Source: an uncultured Clostridia bacterium (GTDB taxonomy: Bacteria > Bacillota > Clostridia > Oscillospirales > Oscillospiraceae). From it: a stretch of 7,603 bases of DNA. This document shows, in pieces, positions 4,710 to 7,603 of the stretch (position 1 is its first letter; each line of letters begins with the position of its first letter). Location: positions 1 to 7,603 of the forward strand of contig CAMWTG010000133.1 in NCBI GenBank assembly GCA_947177115.1. Reading direction: 5' to 3'. The position numbers and the translations under genes are program-made. The notes under the pieces are model-generated. The model ran no database searches. It was not told where the DNA came from and was given only the letters and a program-made list of their open reading frames with translations.

Positions 4710-7439
4710 CTACCGGTTCTCATTCACATATAGCTTCGCCCGGTTCTGGATCAGCTGCACTGTCTCCTCCAGGCTCTTGTCCCCGGCAAAATACACGTCC
4801 GCCTGCTCCATGACAATGTCCAGCAGGGCATCGTTCCTGCCCGTGATCTGCTCCGTGGACTCATAGAGCTTCCAGAACCGGTCCATCTGCGCCTCACTGG
4901 GGGTGAGGAGATAGGCCAGCAGGACAACGTCCTCGGGGTAACCTACGCCGATGCCGCATGGCGAGAACTCCACCGGGTCTCCGTTCGCGTCCTTGAAAAC
5001 CTCCCCGGTATACGGGTCCGTCCAGTATTCCATCCCTATCCACATTCGCTCCTCAAAGGTCTCCTTATTGATCGCAAAGCCGGTAAAATGCGAAGGTAGG
5101 CCGGTCGCTGTCCAGAATCCGGTCACATTAGCATACGGAAGCAACTGACGGCGCACAAAGGACCACGCCCCTTCCTTCGCCTGGCAGGAAGCGGAAATGG
5201 CCATGCTCTGCCAGAGTTTGAAGCTACTGCCTGTACCGCTGGCTGAGGGGAATCCCACATAGGAGGCATAGACCTTTCTGTCCTGTCCTCCGCTCACGCA
5301 GTCCGCGGCTAAAGACGCTCTCCCGTATCCTCCGCCACGCAACGCGCACTCAATATCCATGGCGCCATTCTCATACCAGTCCGGATGACTGTCATCATTC
5401 CAATAGAGTGTACTAACAAAATGCTGCTCAGTCATAACGCCGTAGATGGGGGCCGTGATATCCCGGTTGAAAATGACCCCCGCGTCCCAAAGCCGCTGCC
5501 TGTAATCTGCCAGCGACTCCCGGCCGCCGAACAGCACATCATCGATCACCAGGTCCTTGAGTTCCGACAGCGTCCGCGCGTAGAGGACCGGCTTGCCCTC
5601 CCATGGGAGCACCCGGCACTGCTCCATGCCGCTTGCGGCCAACGCATTGCTGCTGGTGAATCCATAGTCGTGCAGCATCCACCCGCTGTCCCAATCCACG
5701 TCTGACTCCGCCACCTCCGCTCCGCTGCCAACAAACTGAAGCAGGGACTTGAAATCCTCGCTGTCAAAAGAACACTCGCCGCTCTCCATGTCAACAAAGC
5801 GGCTCAGATTCATGTTGACCAGATCGTACAGGACGGATTTCCTGTCAAACCGGTAGAACACCGGAAGAAGGAAGTTATCTTTGATCTCCTGCGCGGTGTA
5901 AAATACCGGCATCTCGCCACCGAAGGCGTCCAGCATCTCCTCCATGGTCCAGCTGGTCCTGTCTCCTGCCACAGCTGCGCTGGCCACGGCGGTCTCGATC
6001 TCGAAGGCGGCGCACACCTGAGGCAGCTTTCCGTCCACCTCCAGACACTCCAGCACATGGACCATCAGCCCGTCCCGGCTGATGTCCGGGTCGCTGTCGA
6101 TCCAGGGCCACAGGTCCTCCAGCATCCCCCGCTTGGCCAATGTGTCCAGCGGGATGCTCTCATCCAGGATATCGGGGCAGCGCCCCGCAGCGATCTCCCC
6201 GTACAGCCGGGCCAACGCGTCCTGATAGACCGGCGTGTTTTTCCCGCCGTGCCAGCCCATCATCCCCTCAGAGTAGTCCCGGTATTCAATATAGTAATCC
6301 TTGTTTCCCTGATTGAACTTCGCGATCTTTTCTTGGATGCCGTAGGTATCAATCCCGATAGCACCGTAGACCAGTCGCACCTTCGCACCCTCTGGAGCCT
6401 CCTCTGTGGGCAGGAGCTGCACGACCTGAATCGAGTCGTCATATTGGCCCGTACCTGGCTCGTGGACGCTGGAGAGGATCACGGCCTGTCCCCCCTCCAG
6501 CAGGGCAAAGCACGCCACCGAACTGGGATTGTCCAGCTGGGCGTTGGACCAGGGCAGCAGCCGCAGGGGGAGCTTCTCCCCGGGGACAATGCCGTAGACG
6601 GTATTGTCGTTGATGTAATAGAATGCACACTCGCCGCTGCCGGGGTAAATGCGATCGACATTTTTGTGTATGGAGTATTCCTTTTCGGCCCAGTCCCCTG
6701 CCTCCCGGTCGAGCGTCCGCACGATCCTCTCGTCCTCAGACTGCGTGGTGAGGACGCCGACAGTCCTGTCCGGCAGCAGGACCAGCGTCCCGCTCGCGCC
6801 AGCGGAGAAAAATCCGTCTGGCAGTCTCGCTTTCAAGGTATATAGAGTCTGTCCCTGGCCGTCAATGGCAGCTACATGCTTCTGGTCTGCCAGGAAGATA
6901 GTCCCCGCCTCGTCCACCACCATGCCGTTCAGCGTCAGCAGGCTCATATCCTTCATGGCGGCGGTGATGTCCACCTTGTTCAGTTCCCCGCCGGTGCCGG
7001 GGTCCAGCTGCCGCATACGAAACTTCTCGCCAACTTCAGCGCTGGAGCCGTCAGGAAGCTCCGCCTGCGAGATAAAAAACTGCTCCCACACCCACAGCTT
7101 CCCGTCTCCGCCCAGAATGGGACCTACATATCCCACCGCAGGCTGGCCGCTCTCTATCGGGGCCTGATACTCCGTCAGGACCTCCGCCTCCCCGCCGTCC
7201 AGCGGCACGCGGCAGAGGACCGGCACTTCACCTTCTCCGGGGATCGCCAGATACCAGTTGCTTGTCCCATCGGTACAGCAGCCCACCATCTCCCCGCTCC
7301 CCACTGGCAGAGGCATCTCCTCCTGAATGTAGTAGGGCGCGGTCTGGAAGGCCAGATCCGCCGTCCTGTCTTCCTTCCCGCACGCCGTTAATCCCAGCGC
7401 CAACGCCAGCAGGGCCGCCAGCAATCGCTTTGCCTTCAT
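4710..7439 (-). CDS. Large lipoprotein: N-terminal propeller-like region plus extracellular solute-binding domain
   Basis: This is a 909-residue surface lipoprotein. The lipobox LTAC (17-20) follows a short basic n-region and a Leu/Ala-rich helix, so Cys20 should be lipidated and anchored outside the membrane. Residues about 30-345 are beta-rich, with recurring strand patterns such as GDGKLWVWEQFF and EAGTIFLADQKHVAAID, suggesting a beta-propeller. From about 350 to the end it resembles ABC-transporter solute-binding proteins of the family 1 (sugar-type) class: KIAKFNQGNKDYYIEY, PDILDESIPLDTLAKRGMLEDL, YVGFPSASGTG (727-737), KEGAWSFVRRQLL, and a C-terminal VYFAGDKSLEETVQLIQNR. Usual sugar-binding proteins are about 400-450 residues, so the N-terminal half is an addition. 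No permease or ATPase gene is adjacent and the ligand is unknown. The start at 7439 is chosen over ATGs at 7457 and 7454 because it places a G-rich binding site 7 bases upstream and gives a normal signal peptide. Confidence 0.88.
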   Translation of the reverse strand: MKAKRLLAALLALALGLTACGKEDRTADLAFQTAPYYIQEEMPLPVGSGEMVGCCTDGTSNWYLAIPGEGEVPVLCRVPLDGGEAEVLTEYQAPIESGQPAVGYVGPILGGDGKLWVWEQFFISQAELPDGSSAEVGEKFRMRQLDPGTGGELNKVDITAAMKDMSLLTLNGMVVDEAGTIFLADQKHVAAIDGQGQTLYTLKARLPDGFFSAGASGTLVLLPDRTVGVLTTQSEDERIVRTLDREAGDWAEKEYSIHKNVDRIYPGSGECAFYYINDNTVYGIVPGEKLPLRLLPWSNAQLDNPSSVACFALLEGGQAVILSSVHEPGTGQYDDSIQVVQLLPTEEAPEGAKVRLVYGAIGIDTYGIQEKIAKFNQGNKDYYIEYRDYSEGMMGWHGGKNTPVYQDALARLYGEIAAGRCPDILDESIPLDTLAKRGMLEDLWPWIDSDPDISRDGLMVHVLECLEVDGKLPQVCAAFEIETAVASAAVAGDRTSWTMEEMLDAFGGEMPVFYTAQEIKDNFLLPVFYRFDRKSVLYDLVNMNLSRFVDMESGECSFDSEDFKSLLQFVGSGAEVAESDVDWDSGWMLHDYGFTSSNALAASGMEQCRVLPWEGKPVLYARTLSELKDLVIDDVLFGGRESLADYRQRLWDAGVIFNRDITAPIYGVMTEQHFVSTLYWNDDSHPDWYENGAMDIECALRGGGYGRASLAADCVSGGQDRKVYASYVGFPSASGTGSSFKLWQSMAISASCQAKEGAWSFVRRQLLPYANVTGFWTATGLPSHFTGFAINKETFEERMWIGMEYWTDPYTGEVFKDANGDPVEFSPCGIGVGYPEDVVLLAYLLTPSEAQMDRFWKLYESTEQITGRNDALLDIVMEQADVYFAGDKSLEETVQLIQNRAKLYVNENR

Positions 7440-7446
7440 ATCATAT

Positions 7447-7452
7447 CCCCCC
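7447..7452 (-). promoter_or_regulatory. Run of six G as ribosome binding site of the lipoprotein gene
   Basis: Read leftward, GGGGGG lies 7 bases before the ATG at 7439. It can pair with the CCUCC of 16S rRNA with one G-U wobble. It is the only purine-rich stretch at proper distance, and it is absent before the two upstream ATGs, so it decides the start. A homopolymer in this role is unusual because a change in its length would alter spacing. Confidence 0.5.
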
Positions 7453-7486
7453 ATCATACCGCTTTCTTGTGACGCCTTACATCATT

Positions 7487-7515
7487 ACTTTAACACTTTA
7501 TTCTTGTAAAGTCAA
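7487..7515 (-). promoter_or_regulatory. Promoter of the lipoprotein gene with ACTTTA/TAAAGT repeats
   Basis: Read leftward, TTGACT (7510-7515, 5 of 6) and TAAAGT (7487-7492, 4 of 6) are separated by 17 bases. This predicts a start near 7480 and a leader of about 40 bases. The promoter contains ACTTTA at 7487-7492 and 7495-7500, and the inverse TAAAGT at 7507-7512, which could be operator half-sites or simply AT-rich promoter sequence. Confidence 0.55.
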
Positions 7516-7603
7516 CAAGCAGAGCGGGTATCCTCATGCCCGTCTCATAAAACTGAATGACTTCCAGCAGATAGTCAGGCCGCAAGAGGGCGGAAAGCAT
7601 AGA
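7490..7603 (-). CDS. Possible C-terminal end of an upstream leftward gene
   Basis: A minus-strand frame is open from the window edge for 37 codons and ends at TAA (7492-7490), 50 bases before the lipoprotein start. The visible residues include SALLRPDYLLEVIQFYETG. The L.RP..LLEVI.F pattern faintly recalls a segment of type I restriction R subunits, but that segment is internal in such proteins, so this would have to be a truncated relic. The last codons overlap the promoter and become AT-rich. The opposite strand is also open here from about 7517, so the reading is uncertain. Confidence 0.25.
   Translation of the reverse strand, partial: SMLSALLRPDYLLEVIQFYETGMRIPALLVDFTRIKC

Noticed and set aside
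4681..4710. GCGGAC/GTCCGC hairpin at the lipoprotein stop codon as a terminator
   Set aside because: The stem is short, has competing inner pairing, overlaps the stop codon and is not followed by a T-run on the minus strand. Its role is unclear.
6057..6845. A 262-codon plus-strand frame inside the lipoprotein gene
   Set aside because: It is antisense to a continuous solute-binding protein, its product lacks known motifs, and no ribosome binding site was found.

Overview
The window looks like chromosomal DNA from a Gram-positive, GC-rich gut-type Clostridia, most likely Oscillospiraceae (Oscillibacter, Lawsonibacter or Flavonifractor-like). This is an inference from three things: GC-rich codon use combined with AT-rich consensus sigma-70-type promoters, a long-form (two-domain) hibernation factor, and a very long lipoprotein solute-binding protein of a kind frequent in that group. 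No phage, CRISPR, tRNA or rRNA gene was recognised.

Layout. Two genes point right: the 3' part of a GH35 beta-galactosidase (1-1677, 5' end outside the window) and a methyl-accepting chemotaxis protein (1930-3615). Between them lies a strongly structured, repeat-like stretch (about 1688-1796), followed by a near-consensus promoter for the chemoreceptor. Two genes point left: the long-form ribosome hibernation promoting factor hpf (4025-4567) and a 909-residue lipoprotein with an extracellular solute-binding domain (4710-7439). Each has its own promoter with a 17-base spacer. At the right edge the end of another leftward reading frame may be present (7490-7603).

The convergent gap between the chemoreceptor and hpf (3616-4024) is the most unusual part. 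It holds a strong 15-bp terminator for the chemoreceptor, then a 165-bp MITE-like element with 31-bp imperfect terminal inverted repeats and nested inner inverted repeats. Inside the element is a 25-codon reading frame behind a strong ribosome binding site. Next to it on the minus strand is a promoter-hairpin-T-rich arrangement that could be a small RNA gene.

Functionally the genes fit a saccharolytic gut bacterium: galactoside hydrolysis, chemotactic sensing, solute capture at the cell surface, and ribosome dormancy. They do not form one operon. The most notable protein observation is that the chemoreceptor carries a CZB-type zinc-binding signature (H58, C84, H112, H116) between its two membrane helices, so it is predicted to face the outside rather than the cytoplasm, where most described CZB domains sit. 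The most notable regulatory observation is a six-codon leader frame whose TGA overlaps the hpf ATG.
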